A stretch of DNA of 64,000 bases from Bifidobacterium vansinderenii (GTDB lineage Bacteria > Actinomycetota > Actinomycetes > Actinomycetales > Bifidobacteriaceae), in contig NZ_NEWD01000038.1 of assembly GCF_002234915.1 (NCBI RefSeq), positions 124,001 through 188,000 on the forward strand, read 5' to 3'. A program made the position numbers and the translations under genes. The stretch's first letter is position 1. Every line of letters starts with the position of its first letter. The notes under the pieces were generated by a model. The model worked only from the letters and a program-made list of their open reading frames with translations. It had not been told where the DNA came from and searched no databases. Below, piece by piece: positions 52,692-61,672 of the stretch.

Positions 52692-55022
52692 ATGGCCGAA
52701 CAAGGCAATGACAAGCCCAAGGATATCTCCGCGCACGAGTTGGGCTGCGAGATCAGCGCCGACCCGCTCAACCCGCTGCTGCCCATCCGGCAGATGTGCG
52801 AGTTGCACCATCCCGACGACGATCTGTCGATCCTGCAGCGTGCCTATGACCGGGCGGTGATCCAGCATGCGCCCCAGCGCCGCAAGTCGGGCGAACCGTA
52901 CATCATCCACCCTCTGGCCGTGGCACAGATCCTCGCCGATCTGGGCATGGGGCCGCTGGTCGTGGCCGCTGGTCTGCTGCATGACACCGTTGAGGACACC
53001 GACTACACGCTCGATCAGTGCCGTCGTGAGTTTGGCGACACCGTGGCGGGTCTCGTCGACGGCGTCACCAAGCTGAGCAAGATGGACTACGGCGACTCCG
53101 CACAGGCGGAGACCATCCGCAAGATGGTGGTGGCCATGAGCCGTGACGTCCGCGTACTCGTGGTCAAGCTGGCCGACCGCGTGCATAACGCCCGTACCTG
53201 GCGCTACGTCAAGACGCCCAGCGCCCAGCGCAAGGCGCGTGAGACCCTCGACGTATATGCGCCGCTGGCGAACCGTCTGGGCATGAACGCCATCAAGACC
53301 GAGCTCGAGGAGCTGAGCTTCAAGGTACTCCATCCGAAGATCTACAACGAGATCGTCGTATTGGTCGCCCGACGCGCCGGCCAGCGCGAAGTGTATCTCA
53401 AGCAGATCCTCGAAGAGGTCAATGCCGATCTGAAGAAGCAGAACGTCAAGGCGTACGTGACGGGTCGGCCAAAGGACTACTTCAGCATCTACCAGAAGAT
53501 GATCGTGCGCGGTCATGATTTCGAGAACATCTACGATCTGGTGGGTGTGCGCATCATCGTCGACTCGATCCGCGACTGCTATGCTGCGCTTGGCGCCGTG
53601 CATGCGCGATGGAACCCTGTTCCCGGAAGGTTCAAGGACTACATCGCCATGCCGAAGCTCAACATGTACCAGAGTCTGCACACCACCGTGGTGGGGCCTG
53701 GCGGCAAGCCGGTGGAGATCCAGATCCGTACGTGGGACATGCACCGTCGTGCGGAGTTCGGCATCGCCGCCCATTGGAAGTACAAGGAGAACGGTCAGGC
53801 CGGCCGTGCGCTGTCGTCCCCCGACAAGTCCGACCGCAAGCGCGAAAGCACCGACGAATACAAGGAGCTGTCCGAGGCCGACAATCTCAAGTGGATCCAG
53901 CAGCTTGCCGATTGGACCAGCGAGACCCCCGACTCCGACGAATTCCTCGGCTCTCTCAAGCAGGACCTTGGCTCCGCGGAGGTCTACGTCTTCACGCCGA
54001 AGGGCAAGATCGTCTCCCTGCCCGCCGATGCGACACCGGTGGACTTCGCCTATGCGGTGCATACCGAGGTCGGCCATCGCACCATGGGCGCGCGTGTCAA
54101 CGGACGCCTGGTTCCGCTGGACACCAAGCTCGATAACGGCGACACGGTGGAGATCCTCACTTCCAAGTCGGATACCGCAGGACCTTCGCGCGACTGGCTG
54201 AGCTTCGTCAAGAGTCCCAAGGCCCGAAACAAGATTCGCCAGTGGTTCAGCAAGGAACGCCGCAGCGAGGCCATCGAGGAGGGACGTGACGAGCTGACGC
54301 GCGCCATGCGCAAGCGCAACATGCCCATCTCGGCGCTGCTGACCCCCGAGGCGCTCATCGGCGTGGCGGAGGAACTCAACTACCCCGATCCCAACGCGGT
54401 GTTCGCCGCCATCGGCGAGGGACAGGTCTCCACTCAGAACGTCATTTCGCGTCTGGTCAAGGACGTCGGTCCGGCCGAGGTGGATGACGAGGTGGAGCAG
54501 GAGGCCCTGCCGTTGCAGCGCGTCCGCAACGTCGACAGCACGCCGGGCATCTCCGTCAAGGGCGTCAACGACGTGTGGGTCAAGCTCGCCAAATGCTGCA
54601 TGCCGGTCCCGGGCGACGCCATCGTCGGCTTCATCACCAAGGCCCAGGGTGTGTCCGTGCATCGTGCGGACTGCCAGAATCTCATCGATTTGAAGAAGCA
54701 TCAGGGCGATCGCATCGTCGAGGTGGCGTGGAACAGCACGAACGGCACGTTCCTGGTGAAGATCCAGGTCGAGGCGCTCGACCGTCCGCACCTGCTCAGC
54801 GACGTGACCCGTATGCTGTCCGATCACGGCGTGAACATCATCTCGGGCACGATCTCCACCGGCGACGATCGCGTGGCCACCAGCCAGTTCGTCTTCGAGA
54901 TGGCCGACCCCCAGCATCTCAACACGCTACTGTCGGCCGTGCGCAAGATCGACGGTGTGTTCGACTGCTACCGCATCACCGGAGCCAAGGACAGCGCGGA
55001 GCCGCGGCTGCGTCATATGTAA
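52692..55022 (+). CDS. rel: Bifunctional (p)ppGpp synthetase/hydrolase Rel
   Basis: This 776-residue stringent-response enzyme makes and degrades (p)ppGpp. The hydrolase HD motif is intact (His97-Asp98 and Glu101-Asp102 in LLHDTVEDT), so it should be bifunctional. The synthetase domain has GRPKDYFSIYQK and FKDYIAMPKLNMYQSLHTT. TGS (VYVFTPKGKIVSLPADATPV), a zinc-finger/RIS region with KCCMPVPGD, and a C-terminal ACT domain follow. It is the long RSH that complements the single-domain synthetase at 1993. Confidence 0.96.
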   Translation: MAEQGNDKPKDISAHELGCEISADPLNPLLPIRQMCELHHPDDDLSILQRAYDRAVIQHAPQRRKSGEPYIIHPLAVAQILADLGMGPLVVAAGLLHDTVEDTDYTLDQCRREFGDTVAGLVDGVTKLSKMDYGDSAQAETIRKMVVAMSRDVRVLVVKLADRVHNARTWRYVKTPSAQRKARETLDVYAPLANRLGMNAIKTELEELSFKVLHPKIYNEIVVLVARRAGQREVYLKQILEEVNADLKKQNVKAYVTGRPKDYFSIYQKMIVRGHDFENIYDLVGVRIIVDSIRDCYAALGAVHARWNPVPGRFKDYIAMPKLNMYQSLHTTVVGPGGKPVEIQIRTWDMHRRAEFGIAAHWKYKENGQAGRALSSPDKSDRKRESTDEYKELSEADNLKWIQQLADWTSETPDSDEFLGSLKQDLGSAEVYVFTPKGKIVSLPADATPVDFAYAVHTEVGHRTMGARVNGRLVPLDTKLDNGDTVEILTSKSDTAGPSRDWLSFVKSPKARNKIRQWFSKERRSEAIEEGRDELTRAMRKRNMPISALLTPEALIGVAEELNYPDPNAVFAAIGEGQVSTQNVISRLVKDVGPAEVDDEVEQEALPLQRVRNVDSTPGISVKGVNDVWVKLAKCCMPVPGDAIVGFITKAQGVSVHRADCQNLIDLKKHQGDRIVEVAWNSTNGTFLVKIQVEALDRPHLLSDVTRMLSDHGVNIISGTISTGDDRVATSQFVFEMADPQHLNTLLSAVRKIDGVFDCYRITGAKDSAEPRLRHM

Positions 55023-55045
55023 GCATATGTAAGTCGAATAAACGA

Positions 55046-55087
55046 ACGGGTGGGGAGAATGCATGGCGCATTCTCCCCACCCGTTTT
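55046..55087 (+). terminator. Rho-independent terminator of rel
   Basis: A perfect 17-bp stem (55046-55062 with 55068-55084), a 5-nt loop and TTTT end the rel transcript. Confidence 0.95.
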
Positions 55088-55144
55088 CGTATGAGCAGTG
55101 CCGAATCCCATCCGTCTGGTGGACCGCGGCAGGAGGACTCATTA

Positions 55145-55175
55145 ACGTCATGTGGGCATAGACGTCATGTGGGCA
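55145..55175. repeat. Short tandem direct repeat
   Basis: ACGTCATGTGGGCA occurs twice (55145-55158 and 55162-55175), one 17-base period apart, between the convergent rel and DUF349 genes. No function is evident. Confidence 0.8.
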
Positions 55176-55201
55176 CGCGTTACACCCATATGGGTATGAG
55201 A

Positions 55202-55249
55202 AGGGGTCTTCCCCAACGATTCCGACCGGAATATATGGGAAAGACCCCT
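55202..55249 (-). terminator. Compound hairpin after the DUF349 gene
   Basis: AGGGGTCTTCCC (from 55202) pairs with GGGAAAGACCCCT (55237-55249) with one bulge, enclosing a smaller ATTCCG-AC-CGGAAT hairpin. It lies 34 bases after the DUF349 stop on the minus strand. Confidence 0.5.
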
Positions 55250-55282
55250 GACGTCTTTTCGCGTCTATGAAGACGAAGAAGA

Positions 55283-56701
55283 CTACTTCACCGCGTTGAG
55301 CCACTGCTCCTTGGTGGCCTTCTCGGCCTCAAGTGCGGCCTTCTTCTTCGGATCGGACTCGTTGGCGATCTTCTCGCTCAGCTCCGCGAGCTGGGCGGTC
55401 AGCTGCTCCTCGAAGCTGGACTTGCGGGCATCGGTCTCCGGATCGGACTGCGTCCATTCGGCATCCTCGACGGCCTTGATCTGCTTCTCCACGGCGTCGA
55501 GACGGCTTTCGATGCGGTGAACGTCGCCACGCGGCACATAGCCGATCTGATCCCACTCGTCCTGGATCTTGCTCAGGGCCTGACGGGCCTCCTTGGCGGC
55601 CTTCACGTCCTTCACGGGAAGCAGGGCCTCGGCGCGGACCAGCAGAGCCTCCTTGGCGGCGAGATTCTCCTTCTCGCTGGAGTCGATCTGGTCGCGATCG
55701 GCCTGGCGAGCGTTGAAGAAGGTGTCCGCGGCCTCGCGGAAACGGGCCCACAGTGCGTCGTCGTCGTTGCGTCCGGCGCGGCCGGCCTTCTTCCAACGAT
55801 CCATCAGCTCGTTGAACTTGCGGGAGGTCTCGCCCCAATCGGTGGAATCCTTGATGCCGTCGGCCTCTTCAATGATGGATTCCTTGATGCTCTTGGCGCG
55901 GGCGCGCTCGGCGTCACGGTTCTGCGCCCACTTGCGGCGGGACTGGTTGAACACGGTGCGGGCGGAGGAGAAGCGCTTCCACAGCACGTCGGCCTGGGCC
56001 TTGTCGATGCGCACGCTGGTGCGCTGGTGCGCCTGCCACTCGTCGAACAGGGCGCGGAACTTGTCCGCGGTGGAGCGCCAGTTCGTGTTGTCGCCAAGAG
56101 AGGCGGCCAGTGCCTCGGCCTTCTCCACGATGGCGGTGCGCTCTTCGATAGCCTTGGCCACGGCGGCCTTGCGCGCGGCGGCCAGCTCCTCCTTCTTGGC
56201 GGCGCCGGCGGCGGCCAGCTCCTCGAACTGGGCGTTCAGCGCGGCGAGATCGCCCACCACCGGCGGGTTCGTGATCTCCTGCTTGAGCAGCTTGAGGGAA
56301 TCGTCGATGTCATGCGGCTTGACGCTCTGCGACTTCAGACGGGTGGCCAGGAAGTCGAGCTTCGCCTTGAGGTCAAGGTAGCGGGTGGCGTACAGGCGCA
56401 GCGCCGCATCCGTGCCGTTGCCGGAATCGGTGAACTGGCCGACCTCGCGTTCGCCGTCACCGTCCTTCACATACACGGTGCCATCGTCGGCGACACGCCC
56501 GAACGCCTCGGCCTTGGCAAGCTCCTCGTCGGAGTACGAGCTCTTGACCGGAGCCACCTTCGGGGTCTTCTTCGCGAAGGCCGCGGGGGAGGGGGCGTGC
56601 GGTTTGGGGGCCGCCGGCTTCGGCGCCGCCTTCGAAGACGCGGAGGCCTTCGGGGCGTTGGCGGATACGTTCTCGGGTGTGGTTGCAGTCTCGTCCGACA
56701 T
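55283..56701 (-). CDS. DUF349 coiled-coil protein
   Basis: This 472-residue cytosolic protein has a Pro/Ala-rich N-terminus (1-55), a conserved segment with FGRVADDGTVYV, then long helical repeats with the DUF349 pattern (W....KFR.L...W). Trp-containing units appear at about 215-245, 290-330 and 370-425, with strong coiled-coil character throughout. The function of DUF349 is unclear; it has been linked to stress and nucleic-acid-associated processes. AAGGAG precedes ATG 56701. It is divergent from hisS. Confidence 0.88.
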   Translation of the reverse strand: MSDETATTPENVSANAPKASASSKAAPKPAAPKPHAPSPAAFAKKTPKVAPVKSSYSDEELAKAEAFGRVADDGTVYVKDGDGEREVGQFTDSGNGTDAALRLYATRYLDLKAKLDFLATRLKSQSVKPHDIDDSLKLLKQEITNPPVVGDLAALNAQFEELAAAGAAKKEELAAARKAAVAKAIEERTAIVEKAEALAASLGDNTNWRSTADKFRALFDEWQAHQRTSVRIDKAQADVLWKRFSSARTVFNQSRRKWAQNRDAERARAKSIKESIIEEADGIKDSTDWGETSRKFNELMDRWKKAGRAGRNDDDALWARFREAADTFFNARQADRDQIDSSEKENLAAKEALLVRAEALLPVKDVKAAKEARQALSKIQDEWDQIGYVPRGDVHRIESRLDAVEKQIKAVEDAEWTQSDPETDARKSSFEEQLTAQLAELSEKIANESDPKKKAALEAEKATKEQWLNAVK

Positions 56702-56774
56702 GACCAGCTCCTTGTGTTCTTGCGTGAGAGAGATTGGGAAGAACCGAATACCACGATTTTTCCACAACTAGACC

Positions 56775-56780
56775 TATTAT
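56775..56780 (+). promoter_or_regulatory. -10 for a leaderless hisS transcript
   Basis: TATTAT is followed by 8 nt and then the hisS GTG. There is no Shine-Dalgarno. No T-box or other leader is possible with this start. Confidence 0.6.
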
Positions 56781-56788
56781 ATGGACTC

Positions 56789-58171
56789 GTGGCAAAAGGC
56801 GCATCATTATCAGGTTTCCCGGAGTGGCTTCCCGAAGAACGGGTCGTCGAGCAGCAGGCTATCGACACGCTCCGCAGGATTTTCGAACTCAATGGATTCC
56901 TCGGCATCGAGACACGAGCCGTGGAACAGGGCTCCAGCCTCCTGAAGAAAGGCGAGACCAGCAAGGAGATCTACCTGCTGAGCCGACTTCAGGAAGTGGG
57001 ACAGGAAAACGACACGCCGGTTGAGGACCGACTCGGCCTGCACTTCGACCTCACCGTGCCGCTGAGCCGGTATGTGGTCGAGCATTCCGGCGATGTGGCG
57101 TTCCCGTTCAAGCGCTGGCAGATCCAGAAGGTCTGGCGCGGCGAGCGTCCCCAGGAGGGCCGTTTCCGCGAATTCATCCAGGCCGACATCGACGTGGTGG
57201 GCAACGGGGACCTCCCCTCCCACTACGAGGTGGAGCTTCCGCTCGTCATGGTGTCCGCACTCGAGGCGCTGCGCGCGTTCGGCCTGCCCAAGGCCACCGT
57301 GCACGCCAACAACCGCAAGCTCTCCGAGGGCTTCTACCGCGGTCTCGGACTCGACGACATCGAGGGCGTGCTTCGCGAGATCGACAAGCTCGACAAGATC
57401 GGCGCCGATGAGGTGTCCAAGCTGCTGATCTCCGAGTGCGGCGCTACCGAGGCCCAGGCGAAGGCATGCCTCGAGCTGGCCGAGCTGAGCGCGTCCACCG
57501 GCGAGGAGCTGGAACGCGAATTCCGCGCGCTGTGCGCCAAGCACGGCATCGAGGAATCCTCCGACGCATACGCCCTGGCCGCGGAGGGACTCTCCACGCT
57601 CGCCATGATCGTGGATGAGGCCGCCCGCATCCGCCCGGGCTCCGTGGTGGCCGATCTGAAGATCGCCCGCGGACTCGACTACTACACCGGATCCGTGTAC
57701 GAGACCTTCCTCGACGGCGCCGCGTCCCTCGGTTCGATCTGCTCCGGTGGACGGTACGACAACCTCGCCACCCAGGGCAAGAAGAAGTACCCCGGCGTGG
57801 GCCTGTCCATCGGCCTGTCCCGACTGGTCTCCTACATGCTGCACACCGCCGGCGCCCACGCGAACCGACAGTCGCCGGCCGCCGTGCTCGTGGCCGTGTG
57901 GAACGAGGACGAGCGTGGCGAGGCCAACCGCATCGCGGAGGCCCTGCGCTCCCGTGGCATCGCCACCGACGTGGCCCCCACCGCGGCCAAGCTCGGCAAG
58001 CAGATCAAGTACGCCGACAAGCTGGGCATCCCGTACGTGTGGTTCCCCGGTCAGGAAGGCGCCGGCGACGAGGTGAAGAACATCGTCACCGGAGACCAGG
58101 AGGCGGCCGACCGCACGTCGTGGCAGCCGGATACTGTGTACTCCCGGCAGACCGTCGAATACGGGGACTGA
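56789..58171 (+). CDS. hisS: Histidyl-tRNA synthetase
   Basis: This 460-residue class II enzyme charges tRNA-His. Class II motif 2 lies in WRGERPQEGRFREFIQADIDVVG, and the histidine-binding loops are IARGLDYYTGSVYE and SICSGGRYDNLA. Motif 3 is VGLSIGLSRL, and the C-terminal anticodon-binding domain begins near residue 370. I start at GTG 56789 (MAKGASLSGFPEWLP), where family similarity begins; the upstream frame is the antisense shadow of the DUF349 gene. aspS follows 68 bases later, the usual actinobacterial order. Confidence 0.95.
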   Translation: MAKGASLSGFPEWLPEERVVEQQAIDTLRRIFELNGFLGIETRAVEQGSSLLKKGETSKEIYLLSRLQEVGQENDTPVEDRLGLHFDLTVPLSRYVVEHSGDVAFPFKRWQIQKVWRGERPQEGRFREFIQADIDVVGNGDLPSHYEVELPLVMVSALEALRAFGLPKATVHANNRKLSEGFYRGLGLDDIEGVLREIDKLDKIGADEVSKLLISECGATEAQAKACLELAELSASTGEELEREFRALCAKHGIEESSDAYALAAEGLSTLAMIVDEAARIRPGSVVADLKIARGLDYYTGSVYETFLDGAASLGSICSGGRYDNLATQGKKKYPGVGLSIGLSRLVSYMLHTAGAHANRQSPAAVLVAVWNEDERGEANRIAEALRSRGIATDVAPTAAKLGKQIKYADKLGIPYVWFPGQEGAGDEVKNIVTGDQEAADRTSWQPDTVYSRQTVEYGD

Positions 58172-58239
58172 TCCGCATTTGATCCGAACAATTTCCGCGT
58201 GACTGTTCATCACGGGGAACCGACAACAAAGGACGGAAG

Positions 58240-60039
58240 ATGAGCCAGACGGCTTACAGAACACATCATGCGACCGAAGTGACCGAAGCCCTGGTGGGCC
58301 AGAAGGTCACCCTCGCGGGCTGGGTCGATCGTCGCCGCGACCACGGTGGCGTCGCCTTCATCGACCTGCGAGACAACACCGGCCTGGTGCAGGTCGTGAT
58401 CTACGACGAGGAGGTGGCCCGCCCGCTGCGCAGCGAGTTCGTCGTGCAGATCACCGGCGAGGTGCGCCTGCGTCCGGAAGGCAACGAGAACGATCATCTC
58501 GCCACCGGCAAGATCGAGGTCGTCGTCGAGGACCTCAAGGTGCTCGCCAAGTCCGATGCACTGCCTTTCCAGGTGTCCACGGCGCTCGAGAACGAGTCCG
58601 AGAACAAGCTGCCCGGTGAGGACGTGCGTCTCAAGTACCGTTATCTCGATCTGCGTCGTCCCTCCATGCAGCACAACCTCAAGCTGCGCTCCGACATGGC
58701 CAAGGCCGCGCGCCACGCGCTCGAGGAGATGGACTTCACCGAGGTCGAGACCCCGACGTTCATCAAGTCCACCCCGGAAGGCGCTCGCGACTTCGTCGTG
58801 CCGGCCCGTCTGGTGCCCGGCTCCTGGTACGCGCTGCCGCAGTCTCCGCAGCTGCTCAAGCAGCTGCTCATGGTCTCCGGCGTGGAGCGCTACTACCAGC
58901 TCGCCCGCTGCTATCGCGACGAGGACTTCCGCGCCGACCGCCAGCCCGAGTTCACCCAGCTCGACATGGAGATGGCCTTCGTCGATCAGGAAGACGTCAT
59001 GGCCATGGCCGAGAAGGTCATCGCCGCCATCTGGAAGTCCGCCGGATACGACATCCAGCTGCCGATCGCCCGCATCTCCTGGCAGGACGCCATGGACAAG
59101 TACGGCTCCGACAAGCCCGATCTGCGTTTCGGCAACCAGATCGTCGAACTGACCGACTACTTCAAGAACACGCCGTTCCGCGTGTTCCAGGCCCCCTACG
59201 TGGGCGCCGTCGTCTACCAGGGCGCCGCCGATCTGCCGCGCCGCAAGTTCGACGCCTGGCAGGACTGGGCACGCCAGCGCGGTGCCAAGGGCCTCGCCTA
59301 CGTGCAGTTCACCGCCGACGGCACCCTCAAGGGCCCCGTCGCCAAGAACCTCTCCGACGCTGAGCGCGAAGGCCTGCGCGAGGCCGTCGGCGCCCAGCCC
59401 GGTGACGCCGTGTTCTTCGCCGCCGGCTCCCGCGAGTCCTCCCAGCTGCTGCTCGGCGCCGTGCGCGTCGAGATCGCCCGTCGTCAGGGTCTGCTCGATC
59501 CGAAGAAGTTCGCCTTCACCTGGGTCGTCGACTTCCCGCTGTTCAAGCCCACCGACGATCCCGACGACGACGATGTGGCGGTCGGCCACTCCAAGTGGAC
59601 CTCCATGCACCACCCCTTCACCATGCCGTCCACTGACTGGATCGACAAGTTCGATCAGGATCCCGAGCACGCCATGTCCGACTCCTATGACATCGTCTGC
59701 AACGGCGAGGAGATGGGCGGCGGTTCCGTGCGTATCCACCGCGACGACATCCAGGACCGCGTCCTCAACGTCCTCGGCATCGAGCCCGAGGAGGCCAAGG
59801 AGAAGTTCGGCTTCCTGCTCGACGCCTTCAAGTTCGGTGCCCCGCCGCACGCCGGCATCGCCCTCGGTTGGGATCGCACCGTGTCGATCCTCGCCGGCGC
59901 CGACTCCATCCGCGACGTCATCGCCTTCCCGAAGGCCGGTGGCGGCCGTGATCCGCTGACCGGCGCCCCGGCTCCGATCTCGGACGAGCAGCGCGCCGAA
60001 ACCGGTGTCGATTACGATCCCGAGGAAGACGAGGACTGA
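58240..60039 (+). CDS. aspS: Aspartyl-tRNA synthetase (probably non-discriminating)
   Basis: This 599-residue bacterial-type AspRS has an N-terminal OB anticodon domain, the catalytic core with motif 2 ([20 protein letters not shown]), a GAD insertion domain, and motif 3 ([15 protein letters not shown]). The anticodon-binding loop reads [10 protein letters not shown] with His35, the residue known from non-discriminating enzymes such as that of Pseudomonas; E. coli has Leu there. It may therefore also charge tRNA-Asn for amidation by GatCAB. A good Shine-Dalgarno precedes the ATG. Confidence 0.95.
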   Translation: MSQTAYRTHHATEVTEALVGQKVTLAGWVDRRRDHGGVAFIDLRDNTGLVQVVIYDEEVARPLRSEFVVQITGEVRLRPEGNENDHLATGKIEVVVEDLKVLAKSDALPFQVSTALENESENKLPGEDVRLKYRYLDLRRPSMQHNLKLRSDMAKAARHALEEMDFTEVETPTFIKSTPEGARDFVVPARLVPGSWYALPQSPQLLKQLLMVSGVERYYQLARCYRDEDFRADRQPEFTQLDMEMAFVDQEDVMAMAEKVIAAIWKSAGYDIQLPIARISWQDAMDKYGSDKPDLRFGNQIVELTDYFKNTPFRVFQAPYVGAVVYQGAADLPRRKFDAWQDWARQRGAKGLAYVQFTADGTLKGPVAKNLSDAEREGLREAVGAQPGDAVFFAAGSRESSQLLLGAVRVEIARRQGLLDPKKFAFTWVVDFPLFKPTDDPDDDDVAVGHSKWTSMHHPFTMPSTDWIDKFDQDPEHAMSDSYDIVCNGEEMGGGSVRIHRDDIQDRVLNVLGIEPEEAKEKFGFLLDAFKFGAPPHAGIALGWDRTVSILAGADSIRDVIAFPKAGGGRDPLTGAPAPISDEQRAETGVDYDPEEDED

Positions 60040-60085
60040 TCGCAGTCGATAACGGTTCCGATAACCGTTCATAGAGAATGCGAAT

Positions 60086-60118
60086 AGCGCCATCGGCATG
60101 TGCCGGTGGCGCTTTCGT
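60086..60118 (+). terminator. Terminator of aspS
   Basis: A 13-bp stem with one G-T pair (60086-60098 with 60101-60113) and a TTCGT tail. A separate AACGGTT/AACCGTT inverted repeat (60051-60069) precedes it. Confidence 0.65.
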
Positions 60119-60166
60119 TATATTCGGTGCCAGTAGCGAATTGGAAAGCCGGGAATGGGGGAACGC

Positions 60167-60727
60167 ATGGCTTTGGAGATACTGGACTGGCGTGATGGAC
60201 GTCTGCTGGCGAAGCCGGTGTTCGATGCGTTGAATACCCTGATCGCCTCGGGTGTGGACGAGAGCCTGGTCATCGGCGTCACCGAGAACACCGACGAGGA
60301 GTCCGACACCGACCTGTGGTGCCCGAAATACGGGATCCCCTTCGAGACCACCGGCAATGTCGTGGTGGTTCACACGCACAAGACCCGCAAGGCGCCGCCG
60401 CAGTTCGCCGCCGCATTCGTCACGGCCGACACCCGCGCCGATCTCAACGGACTGGTCAAGCACACGCTCGAGGTCAGCAAGGTGTCGTTCGCTCCCATCG
60501 CCGCCGCCGTGGAGGCCACCGGCATGGAATCCGGCGGCATGTCACCGATCGGGCTGCCGTCCGACTGGCCGCTGCTCGTGGACCGTCGCGTCCTCGACAT
60601 TCCCGAGCTCTATCTCGGATCCGGCATCCGTCCTTCCAAACTCGTGGTGAACGGCGCGATCTTCGAGTCCGTTCCCGGCGCGCGCATCGTGGACGGACTC
60701 GGTAAGCCCCGCCCCCGGCAGGCATAG
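60167..60727 (+). CDS. YbaK/aminoacyl-tRNA deacylase domain protein
   Basis: This 186-residue protein carries the YbaK/ProX-type editing domain: a central VSKVSFAPIAAAVEATGMES core, the GGMSPIGLPSDWPLLVD loop, and the closing LYLGSGIRPSKLVV strand. Family members hydrolyse mischarged aminoacyl-tRNA in trans. Which tRNA this one edits is not visible. The first 70 residues diverge from classic YbaK. I prefer ATG 60167 (MALEILDW) after GGGGGAA; ATG 60155 adds four residues. It lies behind aspS but after a terminator. Confidence 0.85.
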   Translation: MALEILDWRDGRLLAKPVFDALNTLIASGVDESLVIGVTENTDEESDTDLWCPKYGIPFETTGNVVVVHTHKTRKAPPQFAAAFVTADTRADLNGLVKHTLEVSKVSFAPIAAAVEATGMESGGMSPIGLPSDWPLLVDRRVLDIPELYLGSGIRPSKLVVNGAIFESVPGARIVDGLGKPRPRQA

Positions 60728-60739
60728 CGCCATGCATTG

Positions 60740-60766
60740 CGGAAGGCCGGCAGAGCCGGTCTTCCG
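60740..60766 (+). terminator. Hairpin after the YbaK-domain gene
   Basis: CGGAAGGCCGGC (60740-60751) pairs with GCCGGTCTTCCG (60755-60766) around an AGA loop, with one G-T pair. The tail is only weakly T-rich. Confidence 0.6.
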
Positions 60767-60811
60767 ATTCCACCCATCGAGCCGGGTCAATCGATTGAAA
60801 AGGGCATAGGC

Positions 60812-60817
60812 TATACT
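60812..60817 (+). promoter_or_regulatory. -10 for a leaderless gluA transcript
   Basis: TATACT is followed by exactly 7 nt and then the gluA ATG, with no Shine-Dalgarno. This is the clearest leaderless arrangement in the window. Confidence 0.65.
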
Positions 60818-60824
60818 GCCCCGT

Positions 60825-61601
60825 ATGTCTGAAGAGAAGATTCTGAACAACACCAAGGGTGCCGAGCGCCCGCTTGTGGAACTCACCCACGTCGAAAAGC
60901 ACTTCGGCGATCTCCATGTCCTCAAGGACATCAATCTGAAAGTCACCAAGGGCGAGGTACTGGTCGTCGTCGGCCCCTCCGGCTCCGGCAAATCGACCAT
61001 GTGCCGTACCATCAACCGACTGGAGACCATCGATTCGGGCGACATCCGCATCGACGGCAAGCCGCTGCCGCAGGAAGGCAAGGAGCTGGCCAACCTGCGT
61101 GCCGAAGTGGGCATGGTGTTCCAGTCGTTCAACCTGTTCGCCAACAAGACCATCCTCGAAAACGTGACCCTGGCCCCCATGCGCGTTCGTCACATGGACA
61201 AGAAGGAGGCCGAGGATCTGGCCATGGACCTGCTGGCCCGCGTCGGCGTGGACTCACAGGCCAACAAGATGCCCTCCCAGCTGTCCGGCGGCCAGCAGCA
61301 GCGCGTCGCCATCGCCCGCGCCCTGGCCATGCAGCCCAAGGTCATGCTGTTCGACGAGCCGACCTCCGCCCTCGACCCGGAGATGGTCAACGAGGTGCTC
61401 GACGTGATGATCGAACTGGCCCATGAGGGCATGACGATGATCTGCATCACCCACGAGATGGGCTTCGCCCGCCGCGCCGCCGACCGCATCGTGTTCATGG
61501 CCGACGGCGAGATCCTCGAAGAGGCGTCGCCGGACGAGTTCTTCGACCATCCGAAGACCGACCGCGCCAAGGACTTCCTGTCGAAGATCCTCACGCACTG
61601 A
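60825..61601 (+). CDS. gluA: Amino-acid ABC transporter ATP-binding protein
   Basis: This 258-residue ATPase energises polar amino-acid uptake with the following three genes. Walker A is GPSGSGKST, the Q-loop is MVFQSFNLF, the signature is [16 protein letters not shown], Walker B is [14 protein letters not shown], and the H-loop is ITHEMGF. The order ATPase, binding protein, permease, permease is that of the glutamate system gluABCD of Corynebacterium and bifidobacteria, so glutamate is likely but not proven. It is probably the first cistron of a leaderless operon mRNA. Confidence 0.92.
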   Translation: MSEEKILNNTKGAERPLVELTHVEKHFGDLHVLKDINLKVTKGEVLVVVGPSGSGKSTMCRTINRLETIDSGDIRIDGKPLPQEGKELANLRAEVGMVFQSFNLFANKTILENVTLAPMRVRHMDKKEAEDLAMDLLARVGVDSQANKMPSQLSGGQQQRVAIARALAMQPKVMLFDEPTSALDPEMVNEVLDVMIELAHEGMTMICITHEMGFARRAADRIVFMADGEILEEASPDEFFDHPKTDRAKDFLSKILTH

Positions 61602-61672
61602 GATCCACGCACCGTATCGATGACAGACCGCCGTGCGTGACCATGGCGGAGGAAACGAGTGAAGAGAAAACC

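Noticed and set aside
52173-54917. 914-codon reverse open frame opposite dut and rel
   Set aside because: It is a composition shadow of two clear genes with complete catalytic motifs; the translation lacks any family pattern.
55517-56788. Long N-terminal extension of hisS
   Set aside because: The upstream part is the antisense shadow of the DUF349 gene. HisRS similarity begins right after GTG 56789, which has a -10 hexamer 8 bases upstream.
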